From: Silene latifolia
Lineage: Eukaryota; Streptophyta; Magnoliopsida; Caryophyllales; Caryophyllaceae
Reading direction: 5' to 3'
Length of the DNA: 64,000 nucleotides
NCBI RefSeq assembly: GCF_048544455.1
Contig: NC_133526.1
Span: 636,001 to 700,000 of the forward strand
In this document: positions 46,241 through 57,656 of the stretch, piece after piece
Numbering within the stretch: position 1 is the stretch's first letter
Layout of the letters: each line of letters begins with the position of its first letter
The notes under the pieces: generated by a model
What the model was told of the DNA's origin: nothing
Database searches by the model: none
What the model saw: the letters and a program-made list of their open reading frames with translations, nothing else
Position numbers and translations under genes: made by a program

Positions 46241-46856
46241 TAGACCTGTCAAAACTCGACCCGACCCGAAAACCCGACCCGACCCGACCCGTTTTCTTAG
46301 GGTTACAAACCCGGTTTTTTCGACCCGCGACCCGTTTGACCCGAACCCGAAATGACCCGTTATTTTAGGGTCGAGACCACCAACGGGTCGACCCGTTGGG
46401 TCAAGGGAAAATCATGAATTTTATTAAAAATATTATTATTTATATATTATATTTGAAAATATAGTTAAAAAATTATTTTTTTATTACTTAAAATTAAAAA
46501 TTCAACTAAAAAGTCAATTTTATATAACTTTTATAATATTTAATAATAAAATAATTATTAAAAAAACTTTATTTTAATAATTATATCAATATAATTATTG
46601 TATATGATGAATATGACTAAAATAATAATTTTAAACATATTTTAATTTTTAAAAAAATATTTTTTAAATTAAAAAAATCGTTTAAAAAAGGCGTTAAAAA
46701 TTATTTCTTGACCCGTATTCTAACCCTAACCCGACCCGTGACCCGTATGACCCGACCCGTATCTGACCCGACCCGTATTTGACCCGACCCGTATTTTGAC
46801 CCGACCCGTATGACCCGACCCGGGACCCGACCCGCCCGACCCGTTTGACAGGTCTA
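46241..46856. mobile_element. hAT-like non-autonomous element with GACCCG arrays, 616 bp
   Basis: 8-bp TSD CTTGAAGG (46233-46240, 46857-46864). Terminal inverted repeats TAGACCTGTCAAA / TTTGACAGGTCTA. Unit 2 has the empty site with CTTGAAGG once. Both subterminal regions consist of GACCCG repeats in the same orientation, about 140 bp each, around an AT-rich core without ORF. Confidence 0.92.
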
Positions 46857-46949
46857 CTTGAAGGTATGTTCATTTCATGCGAATTTAACATATTTAATTA
46901 TTTTAACTCTCTTGATAAAAAGGAGTGAAATGAGAATGTTATAACATAC

Positions 46950-47156
46950 TTGGAAAATGCCACCTCTTGCGGCTTGATAGACCTCGTTGACTATTCTTGA
47001 ACGCTCCAGACCCATATTCATACCTATCACGTTAACTGTTGGTAAATCTATAGGTACCTGACAGGTATTAATTATTGGTAGTTCCTGTGGTAGTAATATA
47101 TAATCGGGTGAGAATTGGTTTCCTTGGTTTATTATTTCCCTTAGTAGTAGTGCCAT
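46950..47156 (-). pseudogene. 2-oxoglutarate/Fe(II) dioxygenase remnant A, exon 1 (unit 1)
   Basis: 69 codons from MALLLREIINQGNQF to QAARGGIFQ, then donor GTATGT. LLPQELPIINTC and ERSRIVNEVYQAARGG follow the DIOX_N pattern of plant 2OG dioxygenases, and the exon end at FQ is the usual first intron site before NHGI. No exon 2 or catalytic exon follows within this unit. Paralogous to remnant B 1.7 kb downstream. The start was chosen because the same ATG is kept in unit 2, where the upstream extension is not. Confidence 0.7.
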
Positions 47157-48222
47157 TTTTTTTAAAGGAAGAAAGAAGGTGAAGAAGGGATTTTTAATTT
47201 TCAGAGTAAGTTGTTGATGTTTAGTAATGTTTGATGCTAATAATCCTAATAATAATGATCTTATATTTATACTAAGAAACAATCAATGGTAATAATGCTC
47301 TCTTAGGAGTACGTTAAGATGGAATATTAATCATACATTGAATGATACATACATAACTTGAACAAAGAATGGACACAAAAAATTAAACATCCTGGGAATA
47401 AGTCCTCAAAAATGAAATGTCCATCAAAATTCAATACCAGTTATGGAAAATGGAAATGTTCCATGCATTCATCTTCCACCACTAAGTCACAATATGAGAT
47501 GAATTTAGTTATTTAGAATATATGCGCAGTATCTTGTTTACTGAATGCTCTATGTTGCTTGCTCAGACGTGTAGTTGTGTACTATGTTGGAAGAATGGTG
47601 GTTATTAGAGCTTTGGATTATCTGACAACTTCAACAATATCATTCATCGTCATCGTCATCGTCATCGTCTTATCAGCATCGGATGCTTATAGGAAGAATA
47701 ATAGCAATTTCATTCATTCCTAATTAATAGCAATACCCTTTGTCCAATAATTTGTTCGACTTTTTTTAATTCGAGTGTTGTATGAATAATTGATTAAGGT
47801 GTCCGTCCATAAATGAGATTTGTGAGGAGTAAGGGAAATGTTACAGTTGTTTTTTTAATTCTTTCATAAGTTGAATTCAAGGTGAAGTAAGTATGTATGT
47901 TTCACGGAACAAGCACACTGATTATTGACAAGTATGATGTATCAGGCTCCGCTGCATCCACTTCACATACATTCGATAAATTAAAACCAGTAAGATTGAA
48001 GAAGGTCTGTCACTGCTTCTGAGAAGGAATACATGATCATCTTTTATGTTTATGTCGTAACTTTTGAATTGGCGTAATTAGTATAGCTGTCGACATTTTG
48101 TAGTCTGTATATGATCTGATTTGGGCTACAGTGAAGCTGTGTATGTATTATTTATGTGAGAGAATTTGCGATACATTGAGAGGTAGCAGGTTTTGGATTT
48201 GGTGTATTAGGATAGTAGCAAG
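47157..48222. other. Shared and unit-1-only non-coding DNA left of the solo LTR
   Basis: 47157-47679 is shared with unit 2 (up to about 63038) and holds a (GTCATC)n-like run at about 47647-47672. From 47680 the text is unit-1-only. No convincing gene. Confidence 0.5.
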
Positions 48223-49795
48223 ATGTCTGTTACCGGAGTGGCTGCTTCGTCCTATGGTCATAGTATCAGGTTTCTTTGGTTATTTGAAGGGATAATTGTA
48301 ATACTACGGTTTTCTATGTGTATGGGTACTCTATCGAGTGGGACTTACTCTATCGAGTAAGGGTGTTTTGCATTTTAAAATAGTTTCTGACCTGGCCTTG
48401 GTACTCGATCGAGTAGCCTTGGTACTCGATCGAGTAGGCGGCACTTGATCGAGTAGTTCGGTTTACGGGTAATGTTTTGTCGGGTTTTGTTAATAATGCG
48501 AATAGGTATATAAAGCTTTCCGTTATCAACACTAAACACTTTTATCAAACCTAATTACTTCAAAAGAGATTCCAATCTACGTACTTCACATCTTTCGCAT
48601 TATTGACAAATCCCGGAGCTTGAGAGGTCGGAGCTTGTGATCCTTGCGTCGAGGGTAAGATCTACGTACCGATTTTATAGTATTTTATTAAGTTTGTTTA
48701 AACCCTAATTTGGGAGTTTGGGGGTTTTGTTGTCTTTTATGATGGTTAGTAATTGTATGAACATATGTTAGGAGAAGGATTCGTAGAAGAGGAGTTTTGA
48801 TAACAGCTGTTGAGACCGTCTGATTGTACTGCATTCCAGGTAGGGTTTCCCTACTCAGTATTAGTCCCATAATGTGTTGGTGGTGATTTGTGATTATTGA
48901 TTGTTATCATACGAGTATTGTGACGCGGCGGTTGTTGGTGTTGATTGTTGTTTAGTAGTTGTGATTGTTTGTATCTGTCTGTGTTCTTCGGGGCGCGTCC
49001 CTGGCTGAGTGGAGTCACTTGCGGGAGTGGCTTCACGCCCATTATTCGCCTTCTGTGGAACCCACCACAGAAGGGATGTGCACATTAATGGATTTGGGTT
49101 TATCGCTCGACGGAGATGAGCGGGGATTAGGTGGGAACGGCTGCGGTCCCCCACTGGCGGCGAAGAGTGACCTGTTGCGATAGGCACTCTGGCAGGGCTA
49201 CACACTTTAGTGTGTAGTCAGTATTGTGGAGTTGGTGATGGAGTTCGGAGTATATCTGTGACGATTGAGCTGTGTTGTGTGTTGTTTGTTGAGTTATGTA
49301 AATTGTGTGATTAGTACTGACCCCCTTTATTGTTTTAAAAACTGTGGTGATCCATTTGGGGGTGGTGAACAGTTATTGAGCAGGTATGATATGACGCGTA
49401 TGGGTTAGCTGGGATGAGTCATCACGTGGCAGTTAGTAGTCTTCCGCTGTGTCAGACGGCGTTTTATAGCTTTGATAGTTTTAGCAGTAGACCGTCTGAG
49501 AATCTTGTATTTCAGTTTAACAGTTTTAGCTTTGATCATGTAATCACTTTACGCTATATTGTTATTTAAATTATGTTTCGTTATTGTCATTTGATTATCA
49601 TTGCCTCGGGTAACCGAGATGGTAGTACTTCCATGTCTTAAGTGGTTCTGGTAAGGCACTTGAAGTATGGGGGTGTTATAATAATAGTTTAAACTTTTGT
49701 TTTCATGCGCTTCCATTACAGTTAGCTATGTTGATGAGATATTGAGATTTCGGAAAACATCAAGGAGAAAGCTCCGGCCGAAACTGGAGTGCTAG
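48223..49795 (+). CDS. Possible tiny spliced ORF split by the solo LTR
   Basis: ATG at 48223 opens 47 bases that end at a donor-like CAG/GTTTCT. After the LTR, CATTACAGTTAG could be an acceptor, with 70 bases open to TAG at 49795. Joined length is 38 residues, ending SRRKLRPKLEC. The frame is kept, but the protein is tiny and unrecognised. It may equally be chance or the end of a longer lost gene. Confidence 0.15.
48297..49680 (+). repeat. Solo LTR of the G2 type
   Basis: 1384 bp from TGTAATACTACGG to GGGGGTGTTATA with a perfect TSD ATAAT (48292-48296, 49681-49685). It carries five CTCGATCGAG-type palindromes near its start and TATATAAAG at about 48507. Its end matches the G2 LTR end. No internal sequence remains, as expected after LTR-LTR recombination. 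Confidence 0.9.
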
Positions 49796-50039
49796 ACTGT
49801 CAGGTAACCTACCTGTCTGTCTGACATACAAGATTGAATATGTTGCATACCATAAACCCTAGTAACTCTTAAAACCACATTTGTTGAATTTCTTGGTTAA
49901 TGTTATACATTACATTTCAAATAATAGCTAAAAAGTTATTTGTTTTATTACTTTAAATTAATATACACAATTAAAAATATCAAAAAAAAAATTTGTCAAT
50001 CGAAGCCCACACTTAGTCGCATTACAATCAATCAATCAA

Positions 50040-51255
50040 TCAATACTATATATTAAATCCAGAAACCAAGGGACTTCAATGTAATTAAAGAAAATTATAC
50101 AAATTAATTATACTATATAGTTTTAAATCACTAGCACCGTGTGAAGGACCCGATTAAGGATCTCAATGCAAATATTATATAGTTTGGGTTAAAATTAAAT
50201 TATATAGAAGTTTGGTAATTTTCCTAAATATTTGTAACAGACTAAAACATGGTCAATTTCCTTAAAATAAAATAATTAATTAAGATGGTCAATTTCAAGA
50301 AGACAAAAAGAAAGAAGATGCTTGGTAATTTTCCTAAATATTTATACTCCGTAAGAGACTAGAAGATGGTCAATTTCCTTAAAATAAAATAATTAATTAG
50401 TATAAACATGCACACTTATGGTATTAATTATTATCATCATAAAATTATATATTAAATTTAAAATCTATGCAATTTTATTAAACTCATTTGAATAGTTAAA
50501 GTAATAATATTATATAGTTATATGATAATAATAACTCATTTGAATAGTTAAAATAACAATATTATCAGCGATATTAGTGAAAGTGGTAGAAACAACAACT
50601 GGAGTAGTGAAATAATCAATATTAATACGGCAGTAGTTAAAGTAACAATAATTATGTCGGGAGTAGTGAAATTATCAATATTAATGCGGCAATAGTGATA
50701 GTAACAATAATTACGGCAGGAGTAGTGAAAGTAATAATGATTACGGGCAAGTAGTGAAATGTTATTTAAAGAAAAAATTGCAGTAACATTGGATATAGTT
50801 ATATGATAGTAATTACTCATTTGAATAGTAAAAGTAACAATATTATTAGCGAGATTAGTGAAAGTGGTAGAAACAACAACGGGAGTAGTGAAATAATCAA
50901 TATTAATGCGTCAATAGAGAGAGTAACAATAATTACGGCGGGAGTAGTGAAATTATCAATATTAATGCGGCAGTAGTGACAATAACAATAATTACGTTGG
51001 AAGTAGTGAAAGTAACAATGATTACGACAAGTAGTGAAATGATATTATTATTGTTTCATTAATAAGAGTAAAATATTAATAGCAGGAGTAGTGAATTTGT
51101 CTCAAAATTTATTTTATCGTAATTTTAGGATATGTCATAGAAAAATATATTAATGATAAATTTATAAGTTATGCAACTTTCAGTAATTTTATTTAATGAA
51201 AAAAAAATTAATGGTAAGTTGAGATAGCCCGGACGAAGCCGGGCACCAGTACTAG
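50040..51255 (+). mobile_element. Non-autonomous Helitron, 1216 bp
   Basis: Starts TCAATACTATATATTAAATCC after A and ends with hairpin GCCCGG...CCGGGC (51227-51244) followed by ACCAGTACTAG and T. This is the Helitron pattern (A^TC...CTAG^T). No Rep/helicase. The interior from about 50540 to 51080 is an irregular array of AGTAGTGAAA and AACAATAATTACG words. Confidence 0.75.
50540..51080. repeat. Imperfect minisatellite inside the Helitron
   Basis: Repeating words GGAGTAGTGAAA, ATCAATATTAATGCGGCA and GTAACAATAATTACG alternate with a period near 60 bp and diverge between units. Confidence 0.8.
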
Positions 51256-51264
51256 TAAAGGGGA

Positions 51265-51332
51265 AGGGGGGGATTCGAACTTGGGACCTATTGTCCACAA
51301 TACCTCCGTCTTAACCACTAGACTAAAACATA
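51265..51332 (-). other. tRNA-like fragment, possible SINE head
   Basis: The minus strand reads TAGTCTAGTGGTTAAGAC (box A-like) and, about 35 bases on, AAGTTCGAATCCC (box B-like). A full cloverleaf and anticodon arm do not form convincingly. It lies directly after the Helitron end. Confidence 0.4.
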
Positions 51333-51537
51333 TTCGGTAATTAAAAATATCAATTTATGTACTAACTTTTAACAATTTTTACTTATTTATTATCGAAGAT
51401 GTTTCTAGAATGTAAAAGGCAACGCGATTTCCATCATGTTTCTATTTTTTCGTTCGGGAAGTTACTGTTGTAATATGTTAATTAGGCATTAGAATAGAAT
51501 AGTTGTATCACTTGTATGTAATTCGGAAAGTTACCGT

Positions 51538-52318
51538 TGTACAAATATTACGTTTCTATGTTTACATTATATTTATCAGATTGAGAAGTGAAATAAATAA
51601 ATCAATTCTTGCGAAACATAATTACTCCGTCCCAACCTGCTGTCAGCTGTGTGGGGGTAGTCAGTGGTGATTGCTGATAATGCTGAATGTAATGTCGGAC
51701 GACGAAAGCGTAGCGCCAAAATTACTAGGCATATATAGGAAAAATGTCAAGGATAAAATGGTAAATATTGTTTATTACTTCCAATCTTTGTTTCTTACTT
51801 CGTATTACAGATTATTTGCAACGGAAAGCTGACAAGCATAGTGCACAGAGCAATAGCAAATTTCATAAAATTTCGAACAACTTTGGCTAATTTTAAAAAA
51901 CTGAGAACATTAACATTAAAAAACATTTAACATTAAAATTGAGACAGACAATTTATGAGTAATACTGTAAATAGTATATACTCCCTTCTATTCACAATAA
52001 ACCTCTCATTTATGTAAATAGGATATACTCCCTCCTATTCACTTATCTGGGCGGGACGACCGCAAAAGGTAATATTTGAGATGTGATGGTTTCAAAATTA
52101 AACATATTTTATTGTTTTTTTGGACTTTTATATGTTTATTACTTTCACTTCAAATTAATTGTGTATTAGCAAATTAATAACCAACCTAATCCTTATTATT
52201 TTCAAATTAGTTGCGTTATGAACTTGCGTCTTTTATTTCAAAAATGGCATCTTACATGAAAAAATAGGGTAAAACAAAAATTCTATTTTTAGTGATCAAG
52301 AAATTAAAAAGGATACCC
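51538..52318. other. Shared right end of unit 1, non-coding
   Basis: Matches 63045-63799. Includes CTCCCTTCTATTCACAATAAACCTCTC, MITE-end-like text, and AT-rich DNA. No gene. Confidence 0.6.
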
Positions 52319-53502
52319 TTAAGCTATATTCCCGCCAAATTTGATTCTATGTAGATTGGTTGGTGCATATGATCGATCACTAAAGTAATTACATTTGATA
52401 AGGTACATCATGAGAATATCATTGTTAGAATCAGAATAAAGTAATTACAATTGATAATGTTGGCCACATTGTTGGGCTATTGAATGAGAAGTTGGCATGA
52501 GTATATTTCTCAGCCCATTTTACACGCAACTTACATTCTCGGAGAGAGTTGGGTTTCGGGCATCATTCAGACTACTCATATCGGGTATATGTTTGGTTAT
52601 TAGTTCAGATATTTTGTTCAGTGTTTTTTTTTTTAATTTAGGTTTATTTTACCCAATCTAATTTTAAGTTAAAGTTTTTTATGTATAAAAATGGAATGAC
52701 CAAGTCTTACTAAGCGTATGAGCTACTTCCTTTCAAAACAAGAATATGAGCTAACTTTATTACAACACTATTAATTGTTACTGTTGATGGTGTCAAACTA
52801 TACCTCGCAAGTGCACGATTTTATCGTTGTACACTATTAAGGGTCGATCCCACAAGGAGCTAGGAAGACTACTAATCGTTTTAACTCTATGGTTTAGCTA
52901 AGTCGACAATAAAGGGAGGAGGTTATGCTAGAACTATCGACAATAAGGTAAAACAAACTAAAAGAGAAATAGGAGAAGGAGCAAGATAGAATGAAAGGAT
53001 GTAAATCAAATAGATTAAAAACCTAAGACTCGGTTCTTCCCAAACAATTCGTAATTCCACATAATCTAATCTCTAGGCTAATCACAAGGGTAGTTAGGTG
53101 AGGAGGTGACGACTCTAATTCGCCTAAGACCCCCCTCTCGGGTTCGAAATAGGACACTAGTACTACCCACCAACCCCCCTCTCGGGTTCGAAGGTCGGAA
53201 TCCCTAACTCAATACCCGACTACCCCAAAAACATGCATTTTCCCAAGGTAGTCCGGTTATTTGCTAAGGTCATTAAGCCCCATCAATTCCCGGGTCATCC
53301 CACTCCCTCTCTCGAGGGTCGATTTCAAACGCTAGATTAGAGGTGTCCTACCCCGGTTCTCCCTTTCGGTCTCAACCAAGGTCAACAATAGGGTCAAATC
53401 TCGGGTATCAAAATCACAACCTAACCAACGCTAGATTAGAGGTGTCCTACCCCGGTTCTCCCTTTCGGTCTCAACCAAGGTCAACAATAGGGTCAAATCT
53501 CG
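52319..53502. other. Spacer between the duplicated units
   Basis: From about 52786 it reads TGATGGTGTCAAACTATACC...GGGTCGATCCCACAAGG, text common in plant repeats but without element ends I can place. CCCCCCTCTCGGGTTCGAA occurs twice at about 53130-53190. No gene. Confidence 0.6.
53331..53502. repeat. 99-bp tandem duplication at the unit 2 boundary
   Basis: GCTAGATTAGAGGTGTCC... begins at 53331 and again at 53430; the second copy is cut by the start of unit 2. Confidence 0.92.
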
Positions 53503-53516
53503 GGCACCTGGAAAAT

Positions 53517-53544
53517 CCCGTGAATTCACGGGCAACAGAACTAG
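53517..53544 (+). other. Helitron-type 3' end, type B (unit 2, left)
   Basis: Hairpin CCCGTGAATTCACGGG and CTAG, as in unit 1. Confidence 0.6.
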
Positions 53545-54167
53545 TTAAAGAACACAAAATCATTCATGGTTCAAATCTACGTGTCAAATAGTTAGAGGAT
53601 GACATATAAGTTGCTTTTATTTGATTTCTTTATTATTATTTTGTCCGTCTCTCTCTGTTCCGGTCATTTATTGTCGTTTGATTTTGGCACAAGACCAAAG
53701 AAAGATGACGGAGTCAATTATTAAATGACAAGTCAGCTAAATTGAGTGTGAATGATCGAATTTCTCTTCAGATACTCCCTTCATACTATACCAATGGTAA
53801 CATTGAGACTTTTTCATACTTGTCGAGACACGTTTTGCAACGTGAATATCTTTAGTTACACATTATTAAAAAATATAAAAATTTGATATTCTTATAGGAT
53901 TCATGACGATAAATCAAACAAGATCTCACATGACTACATTTTGTCTTATAGATTAAGAATAATATCGAAGATTCCCTACGACCATGAATAGTGCCAAGAT
54001 TCTCAATGTTACCATTGGTGTGGTATGGAGGGAGTACATTTTAAAGTTTATAAGGTAAGTTTAAATTTATGGACATTTTAAAGTTTATAAGGTAAGTTTA
54101 AATTTTTTGCAACAAAAGTTAATTTTGTCCGAGTTTATATCTATTAGTTCTAACTTATATATATATA

Positions 54168-54275
54168 TATTTTTTTTTTTGACGGTCACGACAAAAGAGC
54201 CTAAGCCAATGCTGATTTAGCAAGGGAGTGGGCTATCCTGTTAAGATGCCTAGGGCAGTAACTAATCGAGAAATG
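54168..54275 (-). mobile_element. Short 3' end of a LINE-like element (unit 2)
   Basis: Counterpart of 19731-19836 with the same truncation point. Confidence 0.7.
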
Positions 54276-55323
54276 ACAAATATGATTAACAGTAAAAAAA
54301 ATCGAAAGTTGATCACAATTATCAACTCTCCTATAGGACCGTCCTATAGCATAGGACTGGCCCAATAGGAGAAAAGTCCAAGGAAAAACATTGAGATATT
54401 AAGTTTTTGATTTTATTTTGATAACTTTATACTTTATAATGAAAACTAACATATTTAAATATATAAGTTATTAATTTAAAATATTAGGTTATTAAAATAA
54501 AAGTATTATTTCATATTTTTATTAAGTAATTTTGTTGGCCTTATGCTATTGGGTTAGTCTTACCTAAATATAAGTCTTATAGAATAATTCGTAAAATAAT
54601 GAAAACTATGATCGAAGTAGACCTAGCAAACGATTCAATTGAGTTAGGTTCGGGTAAGGTCAGATCATGTCAATTCGAATGTATCACATTTTCATATTAG
54701 TTTAGGGCGGGTCAACTCATTTCGGATTTCAGGTTTGTTGGTCGGGTCATTTTCGAGCCAAACGAGTTGGTTTATTTTAGGTTGGATGATTTAGGCGAAA
54801 TAATTATTAGCTATTCATAGTTTAGTTTTAATGATTAATTCTTTATTGTGTCGTAAATAATTGTATGTCTGGTTTCATATTAGTCATATTAAGTCAGTTA
54901 GAGTTATATTTTGTCGGATTATTTTTGAGTTGAATGGTTTTCGGATTGGGACATTTGGGTCGCATCAACGACGGGTCAACAGAGTTCGGACCATGTTGAG
55001 GTTAGGACGGGTCAATTCGAGCTTCGGGCTATATTGGAGTGTTGTAATTTAGGTCAATTTTGGGCCCCAATTTAGGCTTTTCGGATTGGGACATTTGGGT
55101 CGCGTCAACCACGGGTCAACAAAGTTCGGACCATGTTCAGGTCAGGACGGGTCAATTCGAGCTTCGGGCTATATTGGAGTGTTGTAGTTTAGGTCAATTT
55201 TGGGTCCCAGTTTAGGCTTTTCGGATCAGGTCAATTGAGTCGGTTGATTTTGCCAGATATAAACCAAAGTATATTTTTTTTTCAAAAAAATGTGAATTAA
55301 CAGGATTTAACGTTTGAGATATA

Positions 55324-55636
55324 CTCCCTCCAATTCGTTATAATGTTCCCCTTTGCTTTTGGCACGATACTTAAGGAATACTATTAAAAATGAATAAAGG
55401 ACATTGGTGGGGTTGGTGTTAGGAGGGAGATGAATTAATAGGAATTAAATAAGGAGTTGTGGGGCCAAAACATTAAGAAAAGTAATAAAATAGGAGTAAA
55501 AAAGTTGTGTGGGGTTTGGTGATATGAGAGAGGGATGAATAAAATAAGAGTAAAAGTTACCAAAAAAAGGAAAGGGGAACATTACTTGAATAATCCGTTT
55601 CGGGAAAGAGGGAACATTATAGCGAATAAGAGGGAG
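55324..55636. mobile_element. Stowaway-like MITE, 313 bp (unit 2)
   Basis: Counterpart of 20884-21196, flanked by TA. Confidence 0.85.
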
Positions 55637-56266
55637 TATGTCTTAACCTAGACAATGAATTAACTGAAATACTAAAACGCAAATTAATTCATAAATAAGG
55701 TTTTTGGTAAGACCATCCTAATAACAAATTAAGTCCACAAGAGATTTTATACGGAGTACTTATTTTGGCTTTGTTTGGTAAACTTACTAACTGAAAAGAT
55801 AGTTGAAAACTGAAAAGCTAACTGAAACCTGAAAAGTTAACTGATAAAGTGGCTGCAAATTATTAGCTGATAAGCTAACCGATTATATAAAAATGTGTTT
55901 GGCAAACTAGCTCAAAAAGGTAACTAATTTTGATAAAATGACTACGTAAAAGGATATGATATTTCCTTAATATTATAGATTAAAGGGTAAAATATGGAAG
56001 ATATCTCATTTCAGGTACCTGAGGTAACATTTTATTTCAGATAACTTATTTGGTCAAATAAGCTACTTATCAAACACTTGCAAAAAAATCAAGTAGGTGA
56101 AATTTTTGTCAAATAAGCTATTTGAAATGTCATGCCAAACAGAGCCACTTTTGATTTTATTTGATAACCTGATTTTATTTTTCAGGTTATCTATTAACAA
56201 CAAATTAGGTAACGTAATATAAAACATTTTTTTTCACATTATTATTATGAAACCTTTTAAAAAGAA

Positions 56267-56298
56267 AACCCGTGCAATTTGCACGGGTTTAAGACTAG
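56267..56298 (+). other. Helitron-type 3' end, type A (unit 2)
   Basis: Counterpart of 21834-21865. Confidence 0.7.
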
Positions 56299-56432
56299 TT
56301 AAAGGTAAACAAATGACCGGGAAGGAGTATAATGCATCCTTTGTTAATGTTGGGAGAATTTTTAGTAATACAAGGTGCTCGTATATGATATTTTGTAAAA
56401 ATATTTGGTATGAATTCGTCGTGTACAATTTA

Positions 56433-56699
56433 GGGGGTGTTTGGTTGGAACTTTTGGAATGGATAATGTTTGGTTGGAGGGTTTTGGAATGGAGTTAGAT
56501 ACCCAATGGATTCCAACTCCTTGAAACTCATACCCATGTTTCCACTCAAATTTCCAACTCTATTTCATATTATTAGTACCTCTTATCCGTTCCATGGTCG
56601 AATCAAACACTCATGAGCAAGTATGAGGTTCTAACCCCATACCACTATAGTATCACAATCCATTTCATACCATTCCAATATTTCGAACCAAGCGACCCC
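56433..56699. mobile_element. Tourist-like MITE (unit 2)
   Basis: 267 bp with flanking TTA; counterpart of 22000-22265. Confidence 0.75.
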
Positions 56700-56793
56700 T
56701 TAGATAGATGGGCATTCGATTACTTTTAATCTGTATCATGGAGGTCGTACGACCAACAAAAATCTATACCTTAAACAAAGGCACCTGGAAAAT

Positions 56794-56821
56794 CCCGTGA
56801 ATTCACGGGTAACAGAACTAG
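56794..56821 (+). other. Helitron-type 3' end, type B (unit 2, right)
   Basis: Hairpin plus CTAG. The following AACACAAAATC is the empty target site of the FDPGG element. Confidence 0.6.
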
Positions 56822-57212
56822 TTAAAGAACACAAAATCATTCATGGTTCAAATCTACGTGTCAAATAGTTAGAGGATGACATATAAGTTGCTTTTATTTG
56901 ATTTCTTTATTATTATTTTGTCCGTCTCTCTCCGTTCCGGTCATTTATTGTCGTTTGATTTTGGCACAAGACCAAGGAAAGATGACGGAGTCAATTATTA
57001 AATGACAAGTCAGCTAAATTGAGTGTGAATGATCGAATTGCTCTTCAAATACATTTTAAAGTTTATAAGGTAAGTTTAAATTTATGGACATTTTAAAGTT
57101 TATAAGGTAAGTTTAAATTTTTTGACAACAAAATTTAATTTTGTCCGAATTTATATGTATTAGTTCTAACTTATATTGTTTTTTTTTTTTTTGGCGGTCA
57201 CGACAAAAGAGC

Positions 57213-57656
57213 CTAAGCCAATGCTGATTTAGCAAGGGAGTGGGCTATCCTGTTAAGATGCCTAGGGCAGTAACTAATCGAGAAACAGTGGCAATAAAGA
57301 AGAAGACGTTGAATTTTCCCAATAAGAGCCTTGATATCTTGAGCAATGTTAGCGACACCCCCAAGTTGCATCACCAACTGAAGACAATCTGAATTAGCAT
57401 CAATGTGATGATAACCAAAAGAAAGGGCTGCCTGTAAAGCCAAAAAGAGTGCCATAGCTTCCGCTTGAAAGGACGAACTTGCCCAAAAGGAAGTGGCACC
57501 AGAGTGAAGAAGCATTCCATCACTAGACTGAAAAAACCATCCACCAGAAGCCTTAAGATCACGTGTCCAAGCAGCATCACATTTGATCCTAACGTGAGAC
57601 AAACAAACAGAGTCGCCCAAGAGACAGAGAGCATGAAAGTTCAAAATGAAAGACAT
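57213..57656 (-). CDS. RNase H-like domain ORF, probably the 3' end of a LINE (intact copy)
   Basis: 147 residues, uninterrupted. RIKCDAAW (first catalytic Asp), SSSFQAEAMALFLAL (Glu) and HIDANSDCLQLV (Asp) mark the RNase H fold found at the C-terminus of plant LINE polyproteins; the ending RHLNRIAHSLAKSALA has His where many enzymes have the last Asp, as is common in this plant family. A TATA-like CTTTATATAAAG lies at 57715-57726, about 60 bases before the ATG. Only 20 bases separate the stop from a poly(A) run (57178-57193 as T), so it is a 5'-truncated LINE end or a retrocopy rather than a normal gene. The unit 1 copy is disrupted by a Mutator-like element. Confidence 0.7.
   Translation of the reverse strand: MSFILNFHALCLLGDSVCLSHVRIKCDAAWTRDLKASGGWFFQSSDGMLLHSGATSFWASSSFQAEAMALFLALQAALSFGYHHIDANSDCLQLVMQLGGVANIAQDIKALIGKIQRLLLYCHCFSISYCPRHLNRIAHSLAKSALA

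Larger units (their letters stand above)
47680..51537. other. 3.86-kb block present in unit 1 and absent from unit 2
   Basis: Unit 2 joins CTTATCAGCAT directly to TGTACAAATATG at about 63045. No TSD or element ends fit the block as a whole, so a deletion in unit 2 is more likely than an insertion in unit 1. The block holds the solo LTR, a Helitron and a tRNA-like fragment. Confidence 0.8.
19060..52318 (+). repeat. Unit 1 of a large direct duplication
   Basis: Colinear with 53503-63799 at high identity once five unit-1-only blocks are set aside (22399-25857, 26336-27023, 27640-41909, 46241-46856, 47680-51537). Removing these and their TSDs leaves about 10.34 kb, against 10.30 kb for unit 2. 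Left boundary GGCACCTGGAAAATCCC, right boundary AAAAGGATACCC. Confidence 0.9.

Noticed and set aside
46241-46856. GACCCG arrays as telomeric repeat
   Set aside because: Plant telomeres are TTTAGGG; TSD and inverted ends show a transposon.
44270-47156. Functional 2OG dioxygenase genes
   Set aside because: No exon with the HxD...H iron site or the RxS motif follows either first exon in unit 1 or unit 2.
51265-51332. Functional tRNA gene on the minus strand
   Set aside because: Boxes A and B are present but acceptor and anticodon stems do not pair convincingly.
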